From assembly GCA_001574975.1 (NCBI GenBank), contig KQ965737.1, positions 76,760-140,759 of the forward strand: 64,000 nucleotides of DNA. The letters are read 5' to 3'. Below, one piece after another: positions 1 to 11,100 of this stretch. The position numbers and the translations under genes are program-made. Origin of the DNA: Gonapodya prolifera JEL478 (lineage: Eukaryota > Monoblepharomycota > Monoblepharidomycetes > Monoblepharidales > Gonapodyaceae). Within the stretch, counting starts at the first letter, position 1. Each line of letters starts with the position of its first letter. The notes under the pieces are model-generated. The model worked only from the letters and a program-made list of their open reading frames with translations. It was not told where the DNA came from and ran no database searches.

Positions 1-768
1 GACTGCCCCGGCCCCACGTACCCCGCCCTCGCAGCAGAAAAGCGGCAAGCCACCGCCGTCCTTCAGGTCTCTCCCTGCGAATGCCTTCAGGTACCGGAGA
101 AGAGATTGTAGGGGAAAAGGGGAAGACGAGAGGGGCGAACGAGCCCACGGGAGGAGCGAGGAGTCGCAACTCCTCGGGTACCCTTTTAACTCCGCCATTC
201 CGAGTCCACCTCCACACGGTGTTTGCGGACACCACAGCGCGTGTGCTGAGTCGGAAAGGTACGCACAGCGTTGGGTGTGGTCGTAGTGCGCTGCGGTGGT
301 GCGTATGGGCGTGTGGCCGGAGCAGTTGCCCGGCGCAGAGCGGACATGCCGCGCATAGTGCGCAAAATTATCTCTAAAGCACTAGAATAGTTCCATTGTA
401 AAGTGCCCTCTTTCAGGTCGTGCGCACCTTAACTCACCTGACGGAATGATGGCATCATGCGAAATATCGGTAATTTGGTATTGCGTTGTCGACAAGAGAG
501 AAACACATGCTTAAGTGTCTCGGGTAGGCTTCCCACGGCTGCTACTGGCCACAAGATCATTTTCCAGAATAATTTGAAGTGGCACCCACGCCTGGGATCA
601 CAAGATCGGATTGATAGCAGATGCACCCAGCTACACACCAAAAATACAACTTACCAAAAACAAATGCAGAAAAATTGGTGTCAATACAATAAACGTCCCA
701 ACGTCCTTTTTCCCTTTCCCCACCCCACCATAACACCGACCCATTCCCACACTCGCACACTCCACTCA

Positions 769-3183
769 CTACCCCACAAACCGCCAAAAATCCTCCTCCG
801 CCCACTCCCTCCCACCGCCCTCCCCTCGGGGCATGGCACGCGAGTGGACGCTCGCTGCATGTGCGGCGACTGTGGCGGTTTGGCGCGGTGGGGGCGGGGG
901 CGGGGTTCGCGGTTGCGGTGGGGGTTCGGAAGCGGTGCGGCGGTTTGAAGTCGCTTTTGACGATCCGGAACCGAGACGGCGTCGTTTGGAGACCGTCAGT
1001 CCGGTTCCACTCTCGCTCCCACGGTTCCCACCACCATCGTCACCACCACCACGACCGCCGGCACGACTCCGCTCTTTCTCCTTCTCCCGCTCCCGTTCCA
1101 ACACGCGCCACGCCGCACGTACCGCATCATCCTCATCGTCGTCGTCGTCCTCCCGCCAACCTGCACGACCGCTCCCACTGCCTCGGTCCTTTCGACTGCG
1201 CCGATCGTTCGCGTCGTTGTCGTATCGGGTCCGGTCTGCACGTCCAATCCCACTTCCACTCCCACTCCGGCCCGCCTGCATTCTCGCCGACGACGCTGAC
1301 CCGTACCCTGTCCCCATTCCCATTCCCACACCACCTCCCACACCGCCATCACCACCACCACCGCCTCCCCCACCCCCCCCACCACTTCCCCTCATTCCCC
1401 CCTCCCACCTAAAATCCCCTCCCATGCCAAACACACCCGACAAATCCATCGCCGCACCGGGCGTCTTGCGCGCGGCATGCTCGGCCCGTCGCCGCCGCTT
1501 ACGGTCGCGGGCGTACTCCGCGCGCGCGGTTGTGGTTAGGGTTGCGAGCGAGCGGGTCGGGTGGGTGGGGAGGTCGGTGGGGGAGGTGGGGGAGGAGGAG
1601 GTGGGCGAGGGTGGGGAAGACGGGCCTTCCCCGTCATTGTCGGAGTCGTCGGTAAGGAGTCGCCCCGTCACAATCCTCACGCGCCGTCGTTCCGGCATTG
1701 GGTCGGGCACGTACGGGCGTCTATACGCCGTCAAGTCCGACCTCACCGGCCCCACCGACCCCGCCCCGGACCCCGCCGCGGCGGAAAGCACGGCATTCGC
1801 GCGGTCCTGGGCCCGTCTCGCTGCGCGCACCGAGCGTGCCGACCGCGCCGATTGGGAATGGGCGAGGACGGCGGATGTGTGTGCGTGTAGGGCCCGGCGG
1901 AGGGCGGGGCGGGTTGTGGTGGTGGTTGTGAGGGGGTGGGATGATGAGGAGGCTGGTTCGTGGAGAGGGGGGGAACGGCAGATAAGGATGAGTGGAGATG
2001 GGTGGGTGATAAAGAATGAGAAAGGATGAAGCGGTGTAATGGAAGGGTACGAAACGGTGAGGACGAATTACGAGGGACAAGAGGTAAGCGGGTGCAAGGA
2101 TGAGTCAGGACGAGTAAGAAGGAGTGAGAAAGGGGGAGAGGGTGTTATGGAAGGATACGAAGAATGGGGAAGAAATAGGAGGGGGAAGATAGTACAAAGA
2201 TGAGCCAGGACGAGTAAGAAAGAGTAAGAAGGAATAACAGAGCACCAGAACAGTGAGAGGAGAGGGACAAGACGCACCGAGAATGTCACTGCACAGCGGG
2301 CAGAACCAGTCACCGACGGGAACGGCGTCGAGCGGGGGCGACAGGCAGTACGTGTGGTACGCATCGTCTGCATGTGTGGGTGCGTTTAGTGTGAGTATGA
2401 GTGTGAGTGCTTCATTTTGCGCTCGTGTCCTCGGTCAGCACATAGCGGCGCTTAGGCCTCGGTACTCGCTCCGCGAGAGTATACCGCTTCGCGGGGCACT
2501 CGCCTCCGGTGGGAAAATGCGCTCCGCGCTGTATCACTCGCCTCCGGCGGACACACTCGCTGCGCTCGTGTCCTCGGTCAGCGCTTCGCGCTTAGGCCTC
2601 CGTCGGTCGCGGACGGCAACTCACCACACACATCGCACAGCAGCATACTCGCGTCCCCATCGGCCCTCCCACACCTCCTGCACGACGCATCACGAACTCG
2701 CTCGTCCTCCTCGTGCTCGTGGTCCTCGGCGCCCTCGAAATCCGGTTCCGACAAGTGCAGCGCACCGCGCACGTCCAGCCGTTTCGGAGCGACAGTTTCC
2801 CTTCGCAACACGGGCCCGCCGAGGTGGGCCAACACGACGAGATACGTGATTGGGTGCCTGTCGAGCGGGCATGTGGATGCGCCCGTGCGTGTCCAGGATG
2901 CGATGCAGGGGTGGTGGAATACTGGAGTGGGGGATATTGGATGTGAGATGGGGAGGACGGGACGAAGGCAGGGCAGAGGGAAGAGGGGCACAAGGTAGAA
3001 GGGAAACGCACCGTGGTTTGCAGGACATGCGACCTGCGCGACCTCGTCGTCGTTGTCCTCTGCCAGTGCGTCTTTGCAGATGGGACATTCCTGCGAGGGT
3101 TCGACGTGTGACGGGGCATCGGGAAGGGAGGGAGGCGGAGAAGGCGCGCGTGATCGCGGGGACGAAGGGGGAGACGGAGTCAT
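769..3183 (-). CDS. RING-PHD finger protein (PHRF1-like)
   Basis: Predicted nuclear protein of 580 residues in four exons (3183-3012, 2921-2625, 2367-2278, 1952-769) whose phases all join cleanly. Residues about 28-95 form a RING of the type that ends in Asp: CPIC, a Cys-x-x-x-His pair, FHHPC and CPLDR. A PHD finger follows, split by intron 2: CRRCG, CDVC, HTYC and CPLC. This RING-then-PHD order with a CP-x-D-R ending is known from PHRF1, which binds chromatin and the RNA polymerase II tail and acts as a ubiquitin ligase. After the PHD comes an Arg/Ala-rich helix (SARSVRAARRAQDRA) typical of fungal relatives, then a long low-complexity Gly/Ser/Arg tail. The start chosen is the ATG just upstream of the RING; no better ATG was seen. 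Intron 2 (257 bp) is filled by a dispersed repeat. Confidence 0.75.
2432..2608 (-). repeat. Introner-like repeat, copy A (in intron)
   Basis: This GC-rich repeat fills most of intron 2 (2624-2368) of the RING-PHD gene. Read in the direction of the gene it has the modules GAGGCCTAAGCGC, GCTGACCGAGG, GTCCGCCGGAGGCGA and GCGCGGAGCGC, several of them palindromic. The first module recurs at the far end of the copy. The same modules occur near 9.4, 44.6, 57.0 and 58.3 kb. Confidence 0.8.
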
Positions 3184-4146
3184 GTGGGGGGGGGAGAGTG
3201 ACGGGTGAGGGCGGGTGAGGGAGAAGCGAAGACGACCACAGCACACACCCTACCCAGTCCTGGTCACGAATCCCAAGTTTCTCTTGTTCTGCGTCGAATA
3301 AACACAAGGATAGAGTAAGACGTTATTTCCTCCTCAATAAGACCGCGCGTCGGAGAGAGCACTCCCAGTAACCACCTCAGGGGCAATCCCCCCGGCACAA
3401 AGACCGACGATCGACTCTCCCGAGACGTTCTATTCATCCTTCCTAGTCCTGATTTTACCCGGCTTGTGTGAATTTTGCGTCCCTGGACGTGCGCGGGCGA
3501 CGTGAGCGACATTCCACGCTGACGGTGACGTCAACAAGACACACTCGCAATTTATGGAAAAGGAGTCCAGCCAAGTTGCATCACTCTCCACTTATCCTTC
3601 CCAGCCTTTCAGCTTCCACCCATCCCGCTCAAACCGATCCAACCTCCATGATGATCCGTCCTTGCACGCTTCCCACACCAGTTCAAGCTTCCAAGCTTCC
3701 AACGAGCAATCTCTCTTCTGCACAAGTAACTCACCTGCACAGCCCTGAAAATGCGAGCTCGAGTACGATCAGGCATTTCTGGGTGTCAAACTGTCAATCG
3801 CTGGGCTTGTTTTGGGCACCTGTCACCTGTCCGGGGCGGCAGAAAATTTCAAACACCAACACCAATCGGCAAAAGTGAATCCATTCGACAATCACATATC
3901 CATTTACAGTAATTCAACAGCAAAAAAAAAAATCCCTTTTTCATTGCTACAAAACTTTAGAGTAAGCACACCCCACGCCCCGTCGTCCATCCCTTCAACA
4001 CACTTACCCCAATGGTCACAACGACCCCGGCGGCCCAGCCACAGTGATGTTGACCCCGGGGGAGGGAGGCGGTGACGGAGGGGAGATCCGTTTGATGAAG
4101 GCGGGGGAACAGCATTAGTGCCAGCACTCCCCTAGTTACTTGTTAA
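3184..4146. other. Intergenic, no gene recognised
   Basis: No reading frame here has family features. It separates the RING-PHD gene from the LRR gene; both are on the minus strand, so this is the 5' side of the former and the 3' side of the latter. A minus-strand frame around 4010-4060 encodes a short hydrophobic stretch (GWAAGVVVTIG) followed by a GTAAGT donor. It could be a downstream transmembrane exon of the LRR gene. Confidence 0.4.
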
Positions 4147-4852
4147 CTATAAATAAATCCTTGATGTCATTAGTGCCAGCAGTTGTTCCGGAGGAGGAAG
4201 GTTTCGTTGCAGGTGAGGAAGGTGAGGAATTCGGTGCAGGGGTTGGTGCTGGTGGTGGAGCACCACCCGTGCACAATGCGTCATTGACGAGCACGGACGA
4301 CTGACACGCCGAGGCACGCTCGCACTACACGTGGACACGTCGTTATTGCCCAGGTCGCACGTCAAGAGCGACGAGGGGAGCAGACTGTCGACGTTTCCCG
4401 TCAAGTTGTTTCGGCTCGCGGTGAAAAACTTGAGATTTGGCAACCCCGCCAGCGACGGGATGGTGCCCGTCAGTTGGTTATTTTGCAGTTCCAGATCGTA
4501 CAGTTTGGTGAGTGTGTTGAGCGGGGGGATGGGGCCTGTGAGTTTGTTGTTGCTCAGGTCCAGCGTCAAAAGCTCGGATGCCCGATAGGTCCGGGATGGA
4601 GCCCGTGAGGCCGTCGGCGAGGCTGTAGAATGCGGTGATGCGGCCGGAAACGCAGGTCAAGTGAATTGAGGCGCAGCATGCGCCAACGGTCCACGGGGTC
4701 GCTTTTCCTGTCTGCCTGTACAGCGTCTCGAATGGGCGACAGTCATCGGCCTGCGTCTGGGCGTGCACGAGGTTGTATGTGGACAGTGCGGCGAGGATGG
4801 CTGCGGCGATCTGGGCCAGCGCGATCCACGAGGGCGCGCGCACGGATCGCAT
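4147..4852 (-). pseudogene. Secreted LRR protein with broken reading frame
   Basis: The first frame encodes a signal peptide (about residues 1-31, hydrophobic core around IALAQIAAAILAAL), a Cys-containing N-cap and the start of a plant-type LRR (GLTGSIPDLSG). The next LRRs (LDLSNNKLTGPIPPLN and two more) continue in another frame from about 4580. The Cys/Pro/Ser-rich C-terminal linker (LCTGGAPPPAPTPAP) needs a further frame change near 4300. No splice signals explain either shift. The gene is therefore decayed or carries two base-call indels. The repeats match extracellular LRR proteins that bind ligands at the cell surface. A related gene with intact exons lies at 34.5-35.8 kb. I favour sequencing error or a recent pseudogene and cannot tell which. 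Confidence 0.55.
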
Positions 4853-5096
4853 GGGAGTGCGGTGGTAGTGCGTGTTGGTGTAATCGGCGAGGTGCGCGTC
4901 GTGAATATTGCAGATGGTAATTCAGGGTGCAATGAATTGAGACGGTGTGCCTTTCAGCGGCGTAAAACGGCCTCAGTCAGCCTGAGAAAGGTCCAGGCAA
5001 CGACGCAGAATGCAAAAGCGGCCAGCGTTACGTAGGACTCATATGTACACCGCTTGATTTACTCTCCAATAAAAGATTCTCTGTCGAATGCACCCC

Positions 5097-5330
5097 ATTC
5101 CTTCAGCTTGTCCTCCCGACCTCCCGATGCCTTTCTCATTCTCTCGCGAGAGCTTCAGCACGACGTCAAGCTTGGTTCGAGCTGAGCGACGCATCCAGTC
5201 CGGCGAAATGCATAACGTCCCACCCTGCACACAGCCACAAGCGTAGGCATCAGCACCAGGGGCGGTTTGCGTCCTTCTCAGCGAGCACCGCGCAGTAGGG
5301 CTTCAAGTTATCCCGGGAATGAAGGTTCCC
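5097..5330 (-). repeat. Duplicated block, copy 1 (decayed gene end?)
   Basis: This stretch is visibly similar to 6470-6665 in the same orientation, for example CCCGATGCCTTTC and CAGTAGGG against GAGTAGGG. In copy 2 the minus strand reads as a helical protein end; here the matching frame contains stops. It looks like an old duplicate of a gene terminus. Confidence 0.5.
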
Positions 5331-5593
5331 GGTGTTTTGCACTTGCGATTTCTGTGGTTATGCCGCACACACGGACTGTCGGCTTACCTTGGAATCGGTG
5401 AAGATCTACGATATTTGTGGGTCATTGATGACATGGTCGGTGAAGTCCGAAGGAGAAGAAATTTCTTTCACGGCGTCTCTCAATTTTGACCAGTGTGTTG
5501 TTGTAATCCTTGATGAAGACAGTTAAAAATACTGGCAATGACGGAGCACTTGCGTTTTATCCCCAAAATTTTTGCTTTCGATTCCCCCGCGAA

Positions 5594-6259
5594 ATGTCGG
5601 ACAACATCGACCGAAACGTGCGTCAATTGGCTGCTTCATGCTTGCAGACTTTGCTTTTGATTCTCACTGGACGCCATCCTCTCGTCCTTCATGTGACCTC
5701 AAATGGCTTCTTCGACTCGGTCGGCCTTGGCTTTCGCAACAACGATCCACAATCGCCCACCAACGACGACGTGTACACTGAAGAACAGGTGAACGCTCCG
5801 GTGAGTACAGGTTCTCCTAATTCTCTCCGATTCCGATTTGCTGAGTGGTGACGTGTCACATCAACAGCAAACGCTGACCCCAGAGGCCGAGAGTAATGCT
5901 CAGGGCGTGGTGCAAGGAGACGGAGCAAGCCTCGAATATTGGATGAAGAGAGCCGTGAGTGCTGCTGTCCTGTTCAGACAATTCATGGGTAATGACTTCG
6001 AGAGCAACCCGATGGAAACAGCAGGCAGAGCTGCGCAAAATTCAAGCACAACGGGACATCTTGTACCGTCTTCACCATGAAACAGCCGTCGCAAAGGTGT
6101 GTTTCTTTCATGGTTCGCAAAACTGGCTGCAGGAATCAATCCCACTTTCTACAGGCTGAACTCGCCAAGGAGAAAAAGTACCAGGAGCTGTTTGACATCG
6201 CGACCGGCAACCGGTCAGTCGAACTATCAGCTAAGCTGGGTGGTGGGAACTTGCCGTGA
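5594..6259 (+). CDS. Small coiled-coil protein, function unknown
   Basis: Four exons (5594-5800, 5868-5954, 6025-6096, 6155-6259) join in phase 0 throughout and give about 156 residues. The last two exons form an amphipathic, charged helix (ELRKIQAQRDILYRL, then AELAKEKKYQELFDIA) that looks like a coiled coil. The protein ends in LGGGNLP. The introns are 58-70 bp with GTGAGT or GTGTGT donors, as elsewhere in the window. I do not recognise the family. The N-terminal exon is less certain: an internal GTGCGT after MSDNIDRN could be a donor, so the first exon may be shorter and the hydrophobic stretch after it intronic. Confidence 0.55.
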
Positions 6260-6469
6260 AGGAACTGCATCTGGTGTTGGCATGTGGGATGTCGACGCTG
6301 TGGAATAATTACGGTCATGATGTTGCAGTGTGAAACTTAAAAACATAAGAATTTTCATCATTTGCAATGCTTGTATTGATCTCGAGGGCTTTCGTTAAAC
6401 CGGCGAGCCAAACTCGGTGAGGAAGTCCACCACTCTACTACAATCCTGGATCCGCCGAGGGCAACAACC

Positions 6470-6665
6470 TCCTTCCTTCAGTCTGTCCTCCCGACCACCC
6501 GCACCATCTCCCGATGCCTTTCCCATTCTCCAGCGAGGGCCAGGCTCAGCGCCATCTCGAACGTGGCCCGAGCTGGACCATCCATTGCGCGATATGTATT
6601 GTAACACCCAGGGTGGTTTGCGGCCTTCTCGATGAGTACCTCGAGGAGTAGGGACTATCGCTCTT
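6470..6665 (-). repeat. Duplicated block, copy 2 (possible gene 3' end)
   Basis: The minus strand reads LLLEVLIEKAANHPG, then MDGPARATFEMALSLALAG, and stops after VVGRTD. This resembles the end of a helical-repeat (TPR-like) protein. Copy 1 at 5097-5330 is similar but interrupted. No convincing upstream exons were found on the minus strand between 6.7 and 7.2 kb, so this may be a gene fragment. Confidence 0.4.
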
Positions 6666-8914
6666 CCCTGTGCATGTCAGGACGCTGGAGTGCCACCGCC
6701 GTGGGGATCGGACGGCAGTTGTTCTTCTCCTGCACAGGTTTGAAGCACCGCATCTTGGTCGCGGTTGCTCAAACATATTGAAAATATCATTTTTAATCAA
6801 CGTCGAGGTCGATAATTGCTTGAGGATTCGTGGCTGATGCAGGGTTCCACATCTTCCAGGCAGATGAACCAACGCAAGGCGCAAGAGGCCCGTTACCCGG
6901 AATTGAATGGACGTACAGCGCTGCGAAAGCTCTTGCCCAATTTTTTGTGCTCCCCGTGGGCTTAATGGAGCTGGACGTGGAACGCTCGACATCTGTTTCC
7001 GGCAAAGAACTCCTCCTTTCATCATCTCGGCTCGGCTCTCTCCGCGCGATACTCGTAATCAGACATCGACCGGCTCTCTGCTTCGGCATGGGCCTGGGTC
7101 GGTGCGTCCCGGTTGGCAGGTGGCTTGCGTTGCAGGTTCCGAAGCAATGGGCAGGTGGGACACGGGACACCTCAGAGTGGGAAAAGCTGTGGAACCCGGT
7201 CAGGCTTTCTTCTGCACTGAACTTTTGGCCCGCCGTCGTGTACCTTCGTGTTCCTTCAGGTTTCCTCGCATCCTCTCAACTGTGCACTAAACCACCGGTG
7301 TCTTTCTCCACAACCGTGCGGCGTACTCGGTCCGGTGTCCTCGGACACACATCCCCTCTCTCAACTGTCCAACTTCCGCAGGGCGAATTGCGAATTGCGA
7401 ATTGGAGTGGCACGACTCGAGGGACGAGAAAGGTGGACGGTGTCACGGTGGACGTTGTCCGGACTTGGCTTGGACTATGGCAGGGGGGGGCGGAGGCAGG
7501 GATGGGATGGGATGGGATATGGCACGTCGGTACGTACGTGCAGTACGGTACAGCATGTGTTTTATACACTACACAACGGCCGTTCACTCGAAATAACTCT
7601 GCACGCGTATCCAACTTTACGTGTCGCTATCGAGCGAGTGCACGCGGGGAGCCGAGTGGGGTGGGGTGGGTTGGGGTGCACGACGTGGGGAAGCCAAGCC
7701 GGTACGGTACGGTACGGAGGAAGGCGAGAAACAAGGACCGCAGAGCGTGTACGCTTATGGTATGTCTCCAGTCTCCATGTCTTGAACGGGTATTTGGACA
7801 CGCTGTGTGGGGCGCAACGTCTTGTGGTGGTTACTTATCAACGCCCTCACTGGTCAAACAGCCCCGGTATTTCGAGAGGAACCAAACACCGTATAAACCC
7901 AATTAAACGTTCCGGTTCCGGGGGGAGAGCTAAACCCTTATTTTGGTACCGGACCGCCCTGTTCCTGCTCCTGTGGCCTCACGTCAGTTTCAGACCCCGA
8001 AAACCCCGAGATTGATTACACATACGAATCTTACGCGTGAACGGGGTTTATCCAGCTCCCGCGAGACCAGGAGACCGCGTCTTTTTGTGTACGGGCGCCG
8101 GGTATACAAGGAACGACTACGGTGGGGGAAGGTATTATTGTGTGTAGTACGTGGGGAGGTCAACAATTGGATTTTTCCAGTGAGAGAGAGAAGCGGGCGA
8201 ACACGGGTGTATAGGAATAGAATATCGTACGATTGAGCGTCGTGTGAGCGAGTAGGGGAAGGGTTACTGCGCGTTAGGACACATGGGGGGTGCGGTGCGC
8301 ACGGCGAACTCTGTTTTTGCGGGCGAGATGAGCCACCCGTTGCGCAACAGTCTCGTTGACCCGCGCTCTCGTGTACCGAACAAGGGCACGACCAGCGATT
8401 GCGCAATATGATGACACAGTGTATATTATTTATGTTTAGAGGTTCCCAGGGCCAATCGGCACAAGCCGAACTGGTACCCGGAAAATCAGGTCACGCCGCG
8501 CAAACACGGGGTCCCAAAATGACGCCTGGCGCGCGCAAGAGGCTCACAGCCGGCGGCGGAGTGACCGGAGAGTGGCGGAGACGGTGCAGCGCGTGCGGGT
8601 GTGCATCTCCGGCTCGCGTCGGTGTCGCCGCGGTGTACCTTCCGTAATCTTTGTACCGCGGGTAAACGGCTAAAACCCTGACTTGTAATCACCTGGGCCC
8701 CGCGGTTTATACCGGTATAGGCGCGCTGTACTTGAAGGACATGGGGCCACGCTGAGACCACGTAGCGTCGCTGCTTACCGAGCACCCGTGGCTTATCGCC
8801 TTGCTACCCCAACCCGCACTCCCGCGGCGCTTGCATTGCACCTTCACGCTACCGACGCCGGCCAACTCCACCCGCTCCCAAAACACACCCCTCATCCCCC
8901 GCGCACACCTGCAC
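6666..8914. other. Intergenic, no gene recognised
   Basis: Several overlapping frames exist on both strands, but none has recognisable domains, consistent codon use or matching splice signals. Simple runs such as repeated GGGATGGGAT near 7500 and GGTACGGTACGGTACGG near 7700 are present. Confidence 0.4.
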
Positions 8915-10429
8915 ATGTCGCAGCAGCAGCAGCAGCGCCCGCTCAAGCCGCGCAAGGACCACTCGCGCATGAAGGGCGCAGTCCACTCCTACTTGCTGCA
9001 GAACGTCGGACGCTACCTGCACTACAGGGAGATTTGGCGTGCGTTACCTGGTCGCACGTTTTGTATTTCGACGGTGCCTGACCATTATTGCCCTCGTCTG
9101 CCTCCCACGGCCATTTCCACTTCAATCCTACCACACTCTTCCCCTGGCACCCCAAACTCACCCAACAGAAAACATCCCCGACCCGTACCGAAACTCATTT
9201 CACCCCGAACTCGAAAACAACCCCACGCGGAGATTCCAGTACCTGCAAAACACCATAAATTCGTGGTCGAAAGTGTCACCCATCCGTCGGTCCGCGGGGG
9301 GGTATTATGGGATCTGTGAGTATTGGCGAGTGAAGGGCGAGGGAACGAACGAGGGGAAGCCGAGTGAAGTGGAGTCGAGCCCGCGAGCCCGAGGCCTAAA
9401 CGCGATAGCGCGGACTGTCGACCGAGACGTCCGCCGGAGGCGAATGCACCGCGAAGCGGCTATTACGGAAAGCGTGGACTATACAGCCAGGAGTGCATAT
9501 TCTCGACGGAGTCGCATGCACTTGCACCGCGGAGCGGAATTCCGAAGGCGAGGTCCCTACGCGGAACTTGCCACCAAAGCTCCTGCTCCTGCTCCTCCTT
9601 CACCCTTCTTCTTCGCCGCCACCCTCACGGTCCTAACCACAACCCCTCTTACCCTCCCACCACAGTCGCTGACGACATCAAATTCTCCCCCGTCCGACGG
9701 GAATCCGTGCCCCCTTCCGCGCACGCGCCTGGATCCCGCCGCTCGAAGTCCCCGCGTGCATCTCCTCCTCGGTACCCCGGCGACTCGGCACACGGGCACG
9801 CACACGCACATGCACATGCGCGTGCTCATTCGCACGGGACGGACACGACTCACGCGACGCACGATTATCTTGCTCAGCCCATGTTCACGTCGCCTGAGTG
9901 GATTGGTGAGTGTTTGTGCTCGGTGGGGGAGGGGGGAGCGGAATGAGACGATGGATGTTGGAGAGTGTGCGGTTGCGGAGTGAAGCATGCAGTGGATCGT
10001 ATACAGCGTGGGGTGCACCTGCAATTAAAGCTCACTTTCCCTCCCTCCTCGTCCCTCCCTCGCCCTTCCCACCTTGCACCTTTAGCATCCCCGCCCTCCT
10101 CCCCCTCCACATCCCCGACCCTGCCCTCCATATCCACCCTGCTTGACACCATCCACACCGACGCATCCCGCGAATCCTCGCCTCCCCACGAACACGAGCA
10201 CGGTGGGGAAGGAGATTTCCGGAGTTCGGCCTCGGTGCATTCGTGCACATCGTCTGCGTTCTCGTACGCGTCGTCAACATCCTCCACCTCCTCCGCATCC
10301 ACATCCACTTCCACATCATCATCACTACAATCGTACCCCCACGCTCACACCCACACCTACCCCCACTCGCACGCCCACTACAAATCCCCCGCCGCGCTAC
10401 GCCTCTCCATCGCCCACCTCGTTGCCTAA
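8915..10429 (+). CDS. Unknown Ser/His-rich protein with conserved N-terminal domain
   Basis: Four exons (8915-9038, 9169-9315, 9666-9905, 10086-10429) all join in phase 1 and give 284 residues. Residues about 10-90 form a compact basic domain containing SYLLQNVGRYLHYREIW, RRFQYLQNTINSWSKVSPI and GGYYGI. This looks folded and could bind DNA or protein, but I do not recognise the family. The rest is low complexity: an Ala-His run (GHAHAHAHARAHSHG), Ser/Thr tracts and a second His-rich patch near the end. Intron 2 (9316-9665, 350 bp) holds a copy of the dispersed repeat; the other introns are 130 and 180 bp. An in-frame open stretch extends upstream of the chosen ATG to about 8801, so the start could lie earlier. 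Confidence 0.6.
9367..9560 (+). repeat. Introner-like repeat, copy B (in intron)
   Basis: It lies inside intron 2 of the 8.9-10.4 kb gene, in the sense of that gene. It shows GAGGCCTAAACGCGATAGCG, GTCCGCCGGAGGCGAATG and CACCGCGAAGCGG. It is more diverged than the copies at 44.6 and 58.3 kb. Confidence 0.7.
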
Positions 10430-11100
10430 AAGCGCCCATTTGCTATAGCTCTGTGCTCTTGGCTCTTGGCCCGCGTCCTTCAACACACCATTCCACTCCA
10501 CTCCACTCCACGCCTGTACATACCCCTGCGCCTGCGCCTTTGGACATCTCCGCCTTCTCTTCGCGGTTTTTCGTTTTTTTTTTTTTTTTTCTGGCTGGTC
10601 CTTTCCTTTCCTCGTCGTCACACTTGCGCATTTCTTCGCACCTGCACCTTGCATTGCATAGCACGCTCCTCTCTTTGTACGGTGTTACTTCTACTTTGTT
10701 CCTATTGCTGAATACACGTGAATGGACTTTACGAGCTCGTGTGCATTGCGGCCTGTGCAGCGTTATTGTACAGATGAACCAGTCCAGCAACCCTTCTCCA
10801 GCTTCAGATGCTCAATTTTAGTAGTGATGAAGGAATGGCTGGTGCAGTGTAGATGGGCGATCTAAGCTTTGCATTCGAAGCCAGCCGGCAGGGATTGTCA
10901 ATAACCTTTTGAAAACCCTCTCCCGCCTCCAGGTACAGTCCGTAATCAAATCAAGCTCGCGCCGGACCACGTGTAAACAATTCGTGACGAGTACGGTGCT
11001 CGAAAATCGCTCTTCGATCCTCGATAGGCAAGTCCTCCTGTCTCGGGATCCCCAATCACCTCCCAGTGTCGCCAACCTCCTTCGCTACCCCCCAGCCACC
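10430..11100. other. Intergenic, no gene recognised
   Basis: It contains ACTCC-type repeats near 10495-10510 and a 16-base T run near 10575. No coding region could be supported. Confidence 0.4.

Noticed and set aside
81-377. Short plus-strand frame at the left edge
   Set aside because: No domain, no splice context and unusual composition. Bases 1-65 could be the end of a Pro-rich exon from outside the window, but this cannot be shown.
833-2029. Long plus-strand open frames over the RING-PHD gene
   Set aside because: They are Arg/Pro/Ser-rich mirror frames of the low-complexity minus-strand tail, without domains; the minus strand has RING and PHD fingers.
6830-8015. Long plus-strand frames near 7-8 kb
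   Set aside because: Two overlapping frames of similar length have no domain features and contain simple repeats; neither is better than chance in GC-rich DNA.
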